From: Poa pratensis
Lineage: Eukaryota > Streptophyta > Magnoliopsida > Poales > Poaceae
Assembly (NCBI GenBank): GCA_947311845.1
Contig: CAMZMU010000052.1
Coordinates: 139,205,733 to 139,269,732, forward strand
DNA length: 64,000 nucleotides
Reading direction: 5' to 3'
Made by a program: the position numbers and the translations under genes. Shown piece by piece: positions 52,388 to 64,000 of the stretch; position 1 is the stretch's first letter, and every line of letters starts with the position of its first letter. Below the pieces are notes generated by a model. That model was not told the DNA's origin. It ran no database searches and saw nothing but the letters and a program-made list of their open reading frames with translations.

Positions 52388-54716
52388 ACATCAAGTAAGA
52401 AGCCTAGCTATATGGCTATAAAGAAAGCGCTTTACGGGAGGCAACCCGGTTGTTTTATGTGTGATTTTCTTTGTGTCCTCTTGCTGTAACAAGAGACTTT
52501 GTTTTTAGTTTAGTTTCTGGAATTTTTAATAAAGTGCCAAGTTTTACCATTTTGGTTTGAAAAGTTGCTTATAGCGTTCGGAGATTTTATTCCTGCACGA
52601 ATCTGTGCACGGTATGATTTTTAATTCTTATTATGTAACTCCGAATGAGCTCATATTTGAACTGTAGTTGCAACTTTTCATCCTCTGTATGCATGAATTG
52701 TTTCGGAATTTTCGACAAAGTTAAGTAGGGTAGAAAAATACGTTTTGCTGCTGCTGTTTTTCTGGACAGATTCTGTCCCATTTTGTTTGATGCATGCTTT
52801 AAATTTTAACTTGAATCTTTTTGATCCAATTGAGTTTATGAGTAGGCATACAACATTATATACTTTCTGGACATTCATATGAATTTTTGTTAAGGATTAT
52901 ATGCAGCAAGAAATCTATTTGTTTATCACTACTAATGCTGCCCCACAGAAAAGAAATGGGAGAAACGGTGTTTTGAAGTTTTTTCACAGGGATTGGAGGA
53001 GATGCACCAAGAGCTATCCAAGGATGGTGAAGACCATAAGCTTGGGGATGTGAAGACAACCCCATGGACCTACACACTCTCGGTTTGCACACGTCTAACT
53101 TCTGTTTTTCGATCGAAACACTTTATCGCATAAACTTGGAGCGTCTTTTTGTTTGTTTGGTTTGATTTTTATTTTGTGAGACCACCACATATCATTATAT
53201 ATGAAGAGCTACTGGAAATTTGGGTTGAAATATGTTGGATGCTATTATAAGATTGGGAAAAGGGATGTTTGAGTTGATTTTAAAAGATACATATAGTTGC
53301 ATGATTCATGAGCTTGTTAATGAGTAATAATTTGCAAGTGCTTTATCAAGAGCTATCTTTTATTCATGTTTTGATGCTGATTGTTATTTACTTGTTTAAC
53401 ATGGATTAGTTAGTTCTATGGACACTCATGCATGCATTTAGATGGTCAACTTTCTCCCTCTTGCTAGCCCAAAAATTCCAACAAGTAAAAACTTGTTTCC
53501 AACACCTTCAACCAAAGTTTTCCAGTGAGTCCACCATATCTACCTATTAGCTTTATGCTATTCCGAGTATTTTATCATGATATTTGTGTTATCTATACCT
53601 CTGAATGAAAATGCTTTGTTGTTGATTGTTATGGAAAAGTTGGTTATATAGCTCTCACGAACTTGATGCACACTTTACTTTTATTGCATAATAAAACATG
53701 ACCATTGTGATTAAATTATGATGTTGTGGGCTTGAAAATGTTTTGGTTGGGAGTTAGCTCATATGTGCTGTCACATGGCAAGCTTTCAACATGCTCTTCT
53801 TCATTTAGTTGATATCATGTACTTTTGTTTATGGATGCTTATCATGGGTGAAATAAATGTGGAAAAAAGTTTAAATGAGTTTGTAAAATGGTTAGAGAGA
53901 CGCCTGGGCCGCTAATCTAAGCCATGCATCATTCATGGTGGAAATTTACTTACATACTATGGTGAACCTTCTATGATACACCTTACAATAAAAAGCTATC
54001 CAATGGTAAATAAAAAGGGTGTTGAGATTGTTCATTTTTTTGTTTGTCTTGTCATTTTGATATGGGCTTGTTCCATATCCTGGGACAAGAGGTACCCCAG
54101 TTGACGCTCTTATGATGCTATTATTACTTACAATGATATAACTTGAACTTGCTTTGTTCCAAGTTGAGTAACACATGGTGTAGGTACTTGTATTCAAGGG
54201 GCATGAGACATTCAACCTATACTTTGTCAAGCACACTACTCATATTTGCTTTCACTTTAAACTTAATCATTCAAGATGCTATGATAGGGGAATGAGAGCT
54301 TGACACCAAGGATTACCACATTGCAATCATTAACTTAAGTAGAAGAGTTTGGAAGTTAGATGAAACTTATGCATGCTTTACCTCTACTCACTTATATATC
54401 TTTCCAAAGTGTCCACCTTTTATATTCAGATTTTCATCAATACTCTATGACCATTGTAGGATGTTCTTACTTATCATTATGCATACATGTGGTCCATAGA
54501 CTTTCTTTCATGTTACACTTTGTGAATTATCATTGAACATCCTTGCATTGAATACTTGATATCACTTCATAAACTATCTTGCATATTGCTACTCCTTTTA
54601 AGAATGAATCATTTGACTCTATGTAGCAATAGTAATCATCTTTGATATCCTTGATAGTATTAAATTGCAAAGTCCATGTTAGTTTTATCACCTTCATACT
54701 CGACGACGAGTATATG
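52388..54716. other. G2 interior, non-coding
   Basis: AT-rich. Contains the string CGCTTTACGGGAGGCAACCC near 52428, common after the protease in Triticeae gypsy elements as I recall. No frame with a recognisable domain. Confidence 0.45.
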
Positions 54717-54732
54717 TTAAGCTTGGGGATGT

Positions 54733-57700
54733 TGATGCATGTAAAATGCATACATGAACTTTGCACTATATTACTTATATTCCAATCATATTTGCATCAT
54801 ATAAGGGTTATATAATGTTTTATTATGATTTTGGAATATTTCATAATTTTCTATTTTTATGGAATTAACCCTGCGCAGGCAGAAAACCCTATTTTCTATA
54901 TTTTGATGTTTCAGGGACCCAAACGATGTCCAAATGACCTGGTGATGCGTGTAAAGTCACACGTCCGTTGGGAACCCCAAGAGGAAGGTATGATGAGTGC
55001 AGCAGCAAGTTTTCCCTCAGTATGAAACCAAGGTTATCGAACCAGTAGGAAGTCGGCGATGTTCTGAAGGTGTCAACGGCGTCAGAAAAAGGTGCTTGTA
55101 GAGGAAGGTCTGACTTGTTGACTTGGAACCTGCACACAACACAACCAAACTACTTTGCCCCAACGAAACAATGAGGGTGTCAATCTCACTGGCTTGCTGA
55201 AAACAAAGGATTAGACGTATAGTGTGGAAAATGATGTTTGCTTGCAGAGAATGAAAAAGAACAATGATTGCAGTAGTTTGTATTTCAGATGTAAAAAAAT
55301 GGATCGGGGTGCACAGTTCACTAGTGGTGTCTCTCCATAATAAAATACTAACATGTTGGGTAAACAAATTACAGCTGGGCAATTGACAAAATAGAGAGGT
55401 GCATAACAATGCATATACAAGTCATGATGATCACTATGAGATTTACTTGGGCATTACGACAAAGTACACAGACCGCTATCCAGCATGCATCTGTGCCTAA
55501 ATAGTCCACCTTCAGGTTAGCATCTGCACCCCTTCCAGTATTAAGTTGCAAGCAACAGACAATTACATTAAGTATGGTGCATAATGTAAACAATACAAAT
55601 ATCCTTAGACAAAACATTGTTGTTTTACCCCTAGTAGCAATAGCACATCCACAACCTTAGAACTTTCTGTCACTGTCCCAGATTAAATGGAGGCATGAAC
55701 CCACTATCTAGCATAAATACTCCCTCTTGGAGTTACAAGCATAAACTTGGCCAGAGACTACACTAATAACGGAGAGCATGCAAGATCATAAACAACATAT
55801 ATATGATAGATCAATAATCAACTTGACATAGTATTCAATATTCATCGGATCCCAGCAAACACAACATGTAGCATTATAATAAGATGATCTTGATCATGAT
55901 AGGCAGCTCACAAGATCTAAACATGATGGCACAAGAGGAGAAGACAACCATCTAGCTACTGCTATGGACCCATAGTCCAAAGATGAACTACTCACACATC
56001 ACTCCGGAGGCAGGCATGACGATGTAGAGCCCTTCGGTGATGATTCCCCTCTCCGGCAAGGTGTCGGTAAGAGCTTCAGAACCCCCCCCCCCCCCCCGAG
56101 TTAGGGTTGATGGCGGCGGCGGCAGCGGATGTTTTCTGGAAATATGGCTCGGCTCTTTAGGGTTTTCGCCTCGGGGGAATAAATAGGCGAAGGGGCGATG
56201 TCGGTGGAGGCCCGAGGCTCGCTCCACACATGGCGGCGTGCCAGTGGGCCCACCTGCGCCATGGGGTGGGGACGGCGCCTCGGTGCCCCCCTTCGTCTCT
56301 CCTTCGGACTTCGTGAACGTGTCGGGAAATAGGAACGTGGCATTTTGTTTCGTCCAATTCCGAGGATATTTGCAGAACAGCTTTTCTGAAACCAAAAACA
56401 GCAGAAAACAGGAACTGACACTGTGGCATCTTGTTAATAGGTTAGTCCCAGAAAATGCATAAAAATGCCATGAAGTGTGAATAAAACATGTAGCAATTGG
56501 TATAATATAAGCATGGAACATAAGAAATTATAGATACGTTGGAGACTATCACCTGGAAATTTACGAGCATCAGTTTTTGGAAGGAAGAAGACTTGGGAGC
56601 GAAGAAAGCAAACAAGCGGAGGCCCGAGGCCCAAGATGAGTGGGCCCATGTGGGACCCCCCTCTTTTGCCCTCGAGGCTCCGCTGCCGTCAATCTTTTCT
56701 CCACCGACTCCATCTTGACCTAAAACCGACTATAAAAATAGTCCCTGACGCCCTTCGGAAAGGAGCGCCGCCGAAACACAGAAACACCGAAACAGAGACC
56801 TGGAGCTGATTGGAGGGGGAAAACTCATGCGGGGTGCTGCCGACGTGGTCTCCATCTTCTCCAACGACTTCTCCACCGTCTCCATGATGAAGAGGGAGTA
56901 GTCCACCCCTGGACTATGGGTTTGTGGAAGTAACTTATGTATCTCTCCTTTCTTTGAGCTTCACAAATTAGTACCGTATGAGCTGCTGAACATGATTACG
57001 GTCATCTATGTAATATCTTATGTGGTGGATCTTTTTATGAGTTAATATATGTTTGAGATTGCAATAGTTTTGTTTCAGTTATGAAAATAGATGCATATTA
57101 TGTATCCCGTTCTTGTTTACTTGTTTTGATCAAGCATGTTTATGAAAGCGTGTGTGGGGTGATGTGTGCATTAGTTGGAGTAACGGGGGTGGTGAGTGCG
57201 GTAAGTTGACCACTGTAAGATCGCGATCCACTTGGATGTTTCACCTTACTTTGTTGCCTCACTAGGGATAAAGAAAAATACCATGCTACAAGGGTTGTGG
57301 GTGACCATGCCACTTCTCCGTGACTAGATTTAGCATGTTCTTATTTTAACTTCATGTCATGAAACTTAAACCTATACTCTGAGTTATCTTAATTACTGAG
57401 GTGTTATGATTTAGTTCGCATCTTGGTGGAGTATGAGTGAGACTAATAAACAAAAGGTCTCTATGTTATGAAGTGATGCCCATATAATTAGTAAATTGTC
57501 ATAAAACTTGTTGCAATCTCATATGTCAACTCTAGTGTTTCATTGTCTACCACTTTATTAAAGAGAGAGTGCATTTGTGAAACCATGAACCCCGGTCCAT
57601 TTTTAATCATAAGAAATACCTTTCCAACAACTTTTACCACTTTTCCATTTTCTGCCATTTAAAACTCCGAAAATATAAAAACACTTTTACATCTTGCATT

Positions 57701-58068
57701 CATCATATAAAACCCAAAAATATCATTTATCATTGCTACCATCATCCTTACATATTTAATTACCACCACTGCATATTTATTTCTTATTTGCATTGCATAT
57801 TATCTTGTTATTATTCTCACACCTTGTGCTTGACAACCACTAGGTGAGGTTGAGAACCAAAATATTTAATTTGTTTTGTAGGTAACCAAGAGAAGGATAT
57901 GAAGATAAATCTTTCACTACTGATTCCCCGAGAGTTCGATATTAAACCCTCGAGTCACCCCTCGTGGGGAAAACACGTCTTCCATATACTACACACTCTG
58001 CACTTGAAGTCTGAACCTAACCCAATTATTTTTCACGCAGGTAATCAAGGTATCATCATTGGGTATCA
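54733..58068 (+). repeat. 3' LTR of G2, split by a solo LTR
   Basis: Starts TGATGCATGTAAAATGC at 54733, interrupted at 54943-56551, resumes and ends TTGGGTATCA at 58068. About 1.72 kb without the insertion. Confidence 0.85.
54943..56551 (-). mobile_element. solo LTR of another gypsy family, nested in the G2 LTR
   Basis: Ends TGATGCGTG...ACTATCA with a perfect 5-bp target duplication CCTGG (54938-54942 and 56552-56556). On the minus strand it starts TGATAGTCTCCAACGTATC and ends ACACGCATCA, typical of a large Triticeae gypsy family, so it inserted in reverse. No interior remains. A C run lies at 56082-56098. Confidence 0.9.
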
Positions 58069-59329
58069 GTGGACCTCACGACATAACTTTAATCTCAAAA
58101 CATAACCTCCGATACAAGGCCAGCGGCCAAATCGACTCCAAAAACCCTAAAACTTAACTCGGACCCACTTTTCATGAACAGAAAATAAAACAACACAACT
58201 AAAAAAATAAAATAACTCCTGGATGCACCGCAATCTCCACGCATGTAGGTGGACTCCAGCCTGCCTCCTTCAAACACTGAAATCTCCACGGCTGAATCCT
58301 GCTAGTACCAATGATCTGCTCCGGTGATGGTGATCGAGCAAAGAAATAGCCGAGCTGATCTCTTGTATTTGTTCTACACGGAAATATCTCAGCTACCCGA
58401 ATATGATCCACGTACAGGAGTTGGTGCCTGCTAATCAAAGTCCTGGACCACCCGCATGCATGCAATATTCTTGGTCGCCTGCTCATGAGAACCAATCTTT
58501 TGTACAACCATGGCATGTATCATACGTAGTAATTCTTCTACATCTTCATAATTAAGCCGAAGTTATTTTTGAATAATACCATCAATCCTGGGAGACGCCT
58601 CATCACATGAATTTGTCAAAACCTAGGTAGGCTGCAGAACAACTAATTTTTTGGACAAATATAAGCATCACATGGAACAAATATGATTGACGATAATTTT
58701 AATGTAGATCAAACTACATTCAAGTTCACAATATATTCATATGTTCACAACACATATGAATGTTCACAAGTTCATATGATATTTAAATGTCCATATGTGA
58801 TAATATAAGATATAATAAGAATCATCATGACTCCAAAAGACTAATCAAACTCCAACGATTTGCGATAAAATTTCAAATGACCAAATGCACCCACAAAGAG
58901 ACACAATATGATTAACAAAGAGATGCACCTTCAAAATATATTTAGCATGATTCGTGAGGTAACAAAAACTACAGATACATAACCTTACATTAGAGTCGGG
59001 CTCAAAATGTCAACTCAGCCGGTTTTGATAACCGTCTCTAGTCAGGTGTATCTAATGTACGCTCCATTAAAGTCAGTTCGCTGGAACCGGCTATATTGAG
59101 CTCGGTACCTCATAGCTCATACGGTCGTGAAAATAATCGTCTTCAATAATGATAACATCAGAGATGACCGGGAATAACATGCGTATGTAATTCTTGTACA
59201 TTGCGACATGCCGAGCATCATTACCGTACTGGTGACTTCACCACGTGGTGGAGGGCTACAATTGCTGTTGGCCGTCGTTAACTTGCGGACGGTTCGAATT
59301 TCTCTCCGGCCATAATTCATAGAAATATG
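58069..59329. other. intergenic right of the retrotransposon nest
   Basis: 58090-58560 has a minus-strand frame with QIIGTSRIQPWRFQCLKEAG, unrecognised. 58640-59320 is AT-rich without features. Confidence 0.4.
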
Positions 59330-59800
59330 AAGTTACTAAAATACTACTCCCTCCATGCCAGTTTATAAGATGCATTTGGCAAATCTCTCCAACCTAAGTG
59401 AAAAACTATTGATGGAGTGAGTAGTGTAATTGGTGTGATGCATTGCATTGGTTGTTTTGCTTGCCTCTCCTAATTACTCATTAATTGACTAAATTGGTGC
59501 CCATGCATTGGTTGGCTTCCATTTTCTCTCTACTAATTGCTCATTAAATGCCTAAGAAAAAACCTGTTTATGATATTGCATCCTATAAACCGGCATAGAG
59601 GGAGTAAAAAATAATAGAAAAGGACATGTAGCTAAGAATTAACAAGAAGTTTTGAGAGGTGGAAGAAATGTCAGAGAGAATTTTGGGCATTATATCAGGG
59701 TGTACTATTGTAGAAATGGCACGCTGATGAATTCGGTTGGGACTGAGCCATGAGTATTTTTTCAGCAAAAATTACGACCAAAAAACGACGCCTTCAATAT
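59330..59800. repeat. duplicated block C upstream of the third GATA locus
   Basis: Aligns with blocks A and B: AAATATGAAGTTA, then after the MITE TAGCTAAGAATTAACAAGAAG, CGGTTGGGACTGAGCC and AAATTACGACCAAAAAACGAC. It is free of the SINE and Mutator-like insertions of block A. Confidence 0.75.
59347..59604. mobile_element. Stowaway MITE, 258 bp
   Basis: Terminal inverted repeats CTCCCTCCATGCCAGTTTATA / TATAAACCGGCATAGAGGGAG with TA duplications at 59345-59346 and 59605-59606. Blocks A and B lack it. Confidence 0.92.
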
Positions 59801-59905
59801 CTTCTACTACCACTAGCTCTCTCCATATGTTCGCTGGCAAAAAAAAATCCCAAGAGCTGAATGCTAATCCCTGTATTTGAGCGGAATCGCCGGGCTGCTG
59901 CGGCA

Positions 59906-60474
59906 TCAGTTGTCCATGGCGGCGAGGCGCGCGGCAGCGCGGACGGCGCGTCCAGCCTTGGCACTGCGGCGGATGGATGCAAATGTCTGCGCCTCGCTCT
60001 TGCGTCTTCGCTTGAGCACACGACCGTGGGACACCAGGGAGAAGGCGGGGCTGTCCGCCGGTGGGCGCTCCGGGAGCAGCTACACTTCCATGGACTCCTC
60101 ACCGCGGCGGGCCTCAGCAGCAGCGACGCGCAGTTGAGGTCTCCTCCTCAAGGACTCGGCTGAGGGAGCTGTAGCTCTTCACCGGGGAGGAAGTGGGGAC
60201 GTTCGCCGGTGGGTCCATAGGCTCGACCTGCATCGCTCTGGTGGCCGAGGTCTCGTTCCGGCGGTGCATCTCGACTGCACGGCTGTATCTGTTGGAGTGC
60301 AGCAGCGACGAGAAGGTGGGGCTGGTCGCCGGGCGATACTCAGGGAGCAGACGTCCTCTGCTCTTAAACACCATGCCACACGCGTTGCACAGCGTGCCAG
60401 GGCCGTCCGGCCCCTGACGCCACTCTGGTGTTTTCTCCGTGGCGCAGTGTGTGCACCGGCGGCAGGGGTTGGAG
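59906..60474 (-). pseudogene. GATA zinc-finger factor, third locus, truncated by a CACTA element
   Basis: The minus frame enters from the CACTA boundary at 60474 with [28 protein letters not shown]. The finger is intact with the plant X18 spacing. [20 protein letters not shown] and HRRNETSA follow, close to the extension of class A GATA factors. The frame then stops at 60114; the rest (RRGEESMEV-stop, then ERPPADSPAFSLVSHG ... RLAAMDN, to 59906) matches the locus at 34210 but needs a frameshift and reads through a stop (Gln to TAG). Its N-terminal part lies beyond the transposon, outside the window, or is lost. Confidence 0.75.
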
Positions 60475-60499
60475 CACTAGTAGAAAAGTGGCCTTAGAG

Positions 60500-60795
60500 G
60501 CGGACCTTTAGTTGCGGCTCGTTTCCGAACCGCGACTACAAGTCTCGCGGCTCCGACAGCTCCAACGGCTTGGACAGGTGGCGGTTTGTGCTAGAGCTTT
60601 GGTCGCGGTTGGAGCCACCAACCGCGACTAAAGGTCCTCCACCTACGGCCGGAGCCGCGCGCGGCACGCGCGAGGACCTTTAGTCGCGGTTGGTGGCTCT
60701 AACCGCGACTAAAGGTCCCGCACAAAAAGGCCGCATGTCCTAGCGAGGACCTTTAGTCGCGGTTGGAGCCACCAACCGCGACCAAAGGTCGGTCG
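60500..60795. repeat. subterminal hairpin repeats of the second CACTA element
   Basis: Three inverted pairs of a CCTTTAGTCGCGGTTGG-type unit. The best, 60674-60718, has perfect 18-bp arms around a 9-bp loop. Others lie near 60598-60640 and 60749-60790. Confidence 0.85.
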
Positions 60796-61293
60796 CCTTC
60801 ATCTTCCACCCCGAGCCAGCCTTGGCCATTTGGAGCTCGAGTTGAATCTCCATTTTCTCTCCACCGAGCTCGATTTCATCCACGATTTTTTGCACCATTT
60901 GTTAAGATTGACGGTGGTGCATCTATCCCAGGGTTAGCAACTGCAAACTCTCTCTTTCGGCGCCCGTTTCGTTGGTTGTCTAGCTCATTTAGCTCAATTC
61001 ATATTTGTAGTGCTAGGTAGGTGTATGATGAAATGCCTAAGTTAGCTCATTTTGCTTATTTAGCTCAATTTTGTATTGTCAATTTGATCTTAAACTAAAT
61101 TATGTTTTTGTATTTCAGTGTCACAACATTCACCTCCTCACCGTCGTCGATAGACCGTCTCGTCACCGACACCACCTAGGTGAGCTTTCTTTTTTATTTA
61201 AAAAAATCTATGTTGTATGATTTTGTTCCATAATTATTATTTGTTATTTTTGTATAAGTTGTATAATTGTTTTGATATACTTATATAATGCAG

Positions 61294-64000
61294 ATGAGAC
61301 GTCAATGGATGTACGGTGACCGAGTTTGTGCCGAATTCATTACTGGCATGCATAATTTTCTCCATGTGGCTGAGACAAGCAAGCGAAAGGATGGTTTTAT
61401 GTGTTGTCCATGCAGTCTCTGTATGAATAAGTATACATACTCTTCCACAGACAGGCTTCACGAACACCTGTTGCGAAATGGTTTCATGCTTGGTTATTAT
61501 TGTTGGACCAAGCATGGAGAAAGAGGGGTTATAATGGAAGAGAATGAAGAAGAGGAGGATAATGACAACTATCCTCTGTTCAATGAACACGCTGATACTA
61601 CAATGGGGGAAGACGAAGTTGAAGAGGATGCCATATGATGAGCCCGACGATGATTTTCGTCAGGCCATTCATGATGCACAAATGGACTGTGGAAGTGAAA
61701 ACGAGAGGTTGAAGTTGGAGCGCATGTTAGCCGATCACAGCAAATTGTTGTACCCAACTTGTACAGATGGCCAGAAAAAGCTCGGTACGATACTGGAAAT
61801 GCTACAATGGAAGGCAGAGAGTGGTACTACCGACAAGCACTTTGAAAGTTTGCTGAAAATAGTTAAGAAGATGCTTCCAAATGAAAACGAATTGCCCTCT
61901 AGTACGTATGAAGCAAAGAAGGTTGTCTGCCCTCTAGGATTAGAGGTGCAGAAGATACATGCATGCATTAATGACTGCATCCTCTACCGCGGCGAGCACG
62001 AAAATTTAAATGCTTGTCCTGTATGCGGTGCATTGCGGTTTAAGATTGGGCGAGATGACCCAGGTGAAGTTGAGGGCGAGCAAGGTTGTCCAAGGAAGAG
62101 GATTCCTGCCAAGGTGATGTGGTATGCTCCTATAATACCACGTCTGAAACGTTTGTTCCAAAACAAAGAGCATGCCAAGTTGTTGCGCTGGCACAAAGAA
62201 GAACGTAAAAAAGACATGATGATGAGACACCCCGCTGATGGGTCCCAGTGGAGAAAAATCGACAGAGTGTTCCCGAATTTTTCGGATGACGCTAGGAACT
62301 TAAGATTTGGTCTAAGTACAGATGGATTTAATCCATTTGGAGAGCAGAGCTCCAGTCATAGCACTTGGCCTGTGACTCTATGTATATATAACCTTCCTCC
62401 CTGGTTGTGCATGAAGCGGAAGTTCATTATGATGCCAGTGCTCATCCAAGGCCCGAAGCAACCTGGCAACGACATTGACGTGTATCTGAGGCCATTGGTG
62501 GAAGAACTTTTACAGCTGTGGAGTGATGAAGGTGTGCGTGTGTGGGATGAGCACGAGCAAACGGAATTTGATCTACGAGCGCTCTTGTTTGTAACCATCA
62601 ATGATTGGCCTGCTCTTAGTAACATCTCAGGACAGTCAAACAAGGGATACAATGCATGTACGCATTGTTTAGGTGAGACTCAAGGTAAACATATAGGTAA
62701 CAAGATTGTGTACCTGGGCCATCGTCGATGGCTTGTACCGAGGCATGCAGGAAGAAAGGAAGGCCGACATTACAAAGGTGAGGAAGATATTCGGCGGAAG
62801 CCTACTCGACCTTCTAGTTCTGTTATACATGATATGGTCAAGGATTTAAAAGTAATATTTGGGAAGGGTGCTGGAGCACTATCTGTTCCGAATGACGCTC
62901 AGAACCACGTTCCCATGTGGAAGAAGAAATCTATATTTTGGGAGCTGCCCTATTGGATAATGCTAGAGGTTCACTCTGCAATCGACGTGATGCACGTGAC
63001 AAAAAATCTTTGCTTGAACCTGCTTAACTTGTTGGGCGTGTATGGAAAGTCAAAAGATACACCGGAAGCAAGACAGGCCCATCGACGTATGCATTCACGA
63101 GACGACGATCATTCTGATAATCATCAAGGTCCTGCGAGCTATGCTCTTACGAAAGAAGAGAAGAAAATATTTTTTGAATGTCTTCGTAGTATGAAGGTTC
63201 CATCTGGCTTCTCGTCGAATATAAAGGGAATAATAAACATGGCAGAGCAAAAATTTCAGAACCTGAAGTCTCATGACTGTCACGTGATTATGACACAATT
63301 ACTTCCGGTTGCATTGAGGGGACTTCTACCAGAAAATGTTCGAGTACCCATTGTGAAGCTATGTGCATTCCTGAATGCAATTTCTCAGAAGGTTATCAAT
63401 CCACTTACTCTAAAAGATTTAGAGAATGATGTGGTCCAATGTCTTGTCAGCTTCGAGTTGGTGTTCCCACCAACCTTCTTCAATATTATGACGCACCTTC
63501 TAGTTCACCTGGTGGAAGAGATACGTGTTCTCGGTCCTGTATTTCTACACAACATGTTCCCCTTCGAGAGGTTTATGGGAGTCTTAAAGAAATACGTTCA
63601 TAACCGTGCTAGGCCAGAAGGAAGCATCTCCAAGGGCTATGGAACTGAGGAGGTCATTGAGTTTTGTGTTGACTTTATTCCTGATCTTAAGTCGATTGGT
63701 GTTCCTCAATCGCGTCATGAGGGGAGACTGCGTGGAAAAGGCACGCTAGGAAAGAAAGCAATCATATGTGAAGACGTGGATTCTTTCACTCGAGCACACT
63801 ACACAGTTCTGCATAGTTCCATCTTGGTGGCTCCGTATATCCAGCAACACAAGAATGATTTACGCTCCAAATACCCAGAAGATGAGATTGATGGAGTACA
63901 CATCAGGACTTTTGGCGGTTGGTTACAGAAAAGACTGATGAATGTCACCACAAATGAACTACAGCTATACTTATTGGCCAAGACACCGTCTTCGACTATA
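61294..64000 (+). pseudogene. TNP2-like CACTA transposase, one frameshift, open to the window end
   Basis: ATG at 61294 right after a splice acceptor. The first 115 codons form the transposase-associated domain (RRQWMYGDRVCAEFITGMHN, MCCPCSLC, GYYCWTKHGERGV), then an acidic stretch. An extra base near 61632 ends that frame at 61638; the reading continues in the next phase (DEPDDDFRQAIHDAQMD...) without any stop to 64000, over 780 codons. TNP2 landmarks: YRGEHENLNACPVCGALRF near 61987, LSTDGFNPFG near 62312-62340, LPPWLCMKRKF near 62394, ALLFVTINDWPAL near 62580-62612, YNACTHCLGE near 62650, MHVTKNLCLNLL near 62992 and FPFERFMGVLKKYVHNRARP near 63560. TNP2 proteins cut and rejoin CACTA ends. 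The gene runs past the window. The frameshift may be a real lesion or a sequencing error. Confidence 0.88.

Larger units (their letters stand above)
49541..58068 (+). mobile_element. gypsy-type LTR retrotransposon G2, decayed, 5' truncated by G1
   Basis: 5' LTR remnant 49541-50801, then AGACTGTTTTCTGGCGCCG, an interior with gag and protease relics, polypurine tract AAGCTTGGGGATGT before 54733, and a 3' LTR 54733-58068 that is split by a solo LTR. The start of the 5' LTR is missing; G1's 3' LTR abuts it. No reverse transcriptase seen. Confidence 0.8.
60475..64000 (+). mobile_element. second CACTA element, left end, coding for TNP2 transposase (continues past the window)
   Basis: Starts CACTAGTAGAAAAGTGG at 60475 inside the GATA pseudogene. 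The subterminal region holds hairpin-forming repeats of CCTTTAGTCGCGGTTGG. A non-coding leader exon near 61120-61179 ends at GTGAGC, and the ATG at 61294 follows ATAATGCAG. The right end is outside the window, so the target duplication (possibly GAG) cannot be checked. Confidence 0.9.

Noticed and set aside
58090..58560. Minus-strand frame with QIIGTSRIQPWRFQCLKEAG
   Set aside because: Looks protein-like in part but has no recognised family, no splice context and sits beside a retrotransposon end.

Overview
The window looks like intergenic to low-gene-density DNA from a large grass genome, most likely a Triticeae species (wheat, Aegilops, barley or rye relatives). The grounds are CACTA elements with CACTAGTAG ends, long gypsy LTRs of Triticeae type (ends resembling TGATACGTCC and TGATGCATG, followed by TCTGGCGCCGTTGCCGGGG), a Stowaway MITE, a short SINE with an A-rich end, a Helitron, and GC-rich grass-type exons. 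No rRNA, tRNA, CRISPR or bacterial features were seen.

Layout. 538-8684 is a complete CACTA transposon (AGA target duplication on both sides) that lacks its own TNP2 transposase. It carries a decayed accessory gene (Transposase_24-like region plus Ulp1-like region) and, on the other strand, a decayed DEDDy 3'-5' exonuclease gene with its own TATA box. 8688-13950 holds no recognisable gene. 14171-27449 is a spliced gene encoding two tandem LisH-CTLH modules that resemble the N-terminus of TOPLESS co-repressors. Its introns hold a dead LINE (15045-22560), a tRNA-derived SINE sharing the LINE's 3' tail (22561-22815) and a short LTR element (24462-25871); a MITE (27556-27719) lies just after its stop codon. 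28023-29701 is a Helitron with a chimeric captured exon that includes a PIF-type bHLH helix. 29930-33350 is a tandemly duplicated block split by a Mutator-like element, a SINE and two retroposons, several with clear target duplications.

34210-36432 is a cluster of GATA zinc-finger loci on the minus strand: a split GATA gene and a gene with three GATA-type fingers plus AT-hook-like motifs. A small spliced gene relic (36733-37825) and a protein fragment (38140-38530) follow. 38981-58068 is a 19-kb nest of gypsy retrotransposons: one gag-protease element with an extra ORF but no reverse transcriptase or integrase, a second decayed one, and two solo LTRs with perfect 5-bp target duplications. 59330-60474 repeats the GATA locus and its 5' block, and is cut by a second CACTA element that starts at 60475 and runs off the window. 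That element encodes an almost intact TNP2 transposase, open to the window end apart from one frameshift near 61632.

Most of the window is therefore layered transposon history. Paralogous copies inside the window (two modules of the LisH gene, three copies of the GATA upstream block) supply built-in empty sites that confirm several insertion boundaries. The least ordinary items are the two-module TOPLESS-like gene, the three-finger GATA/AT-hook gene, the LINE/SINE shared tail, two insertions that consist of little more than a poly(A) tail, and the nearly intact CACTA transposase. I do not see evidence for a wholly new biological system.
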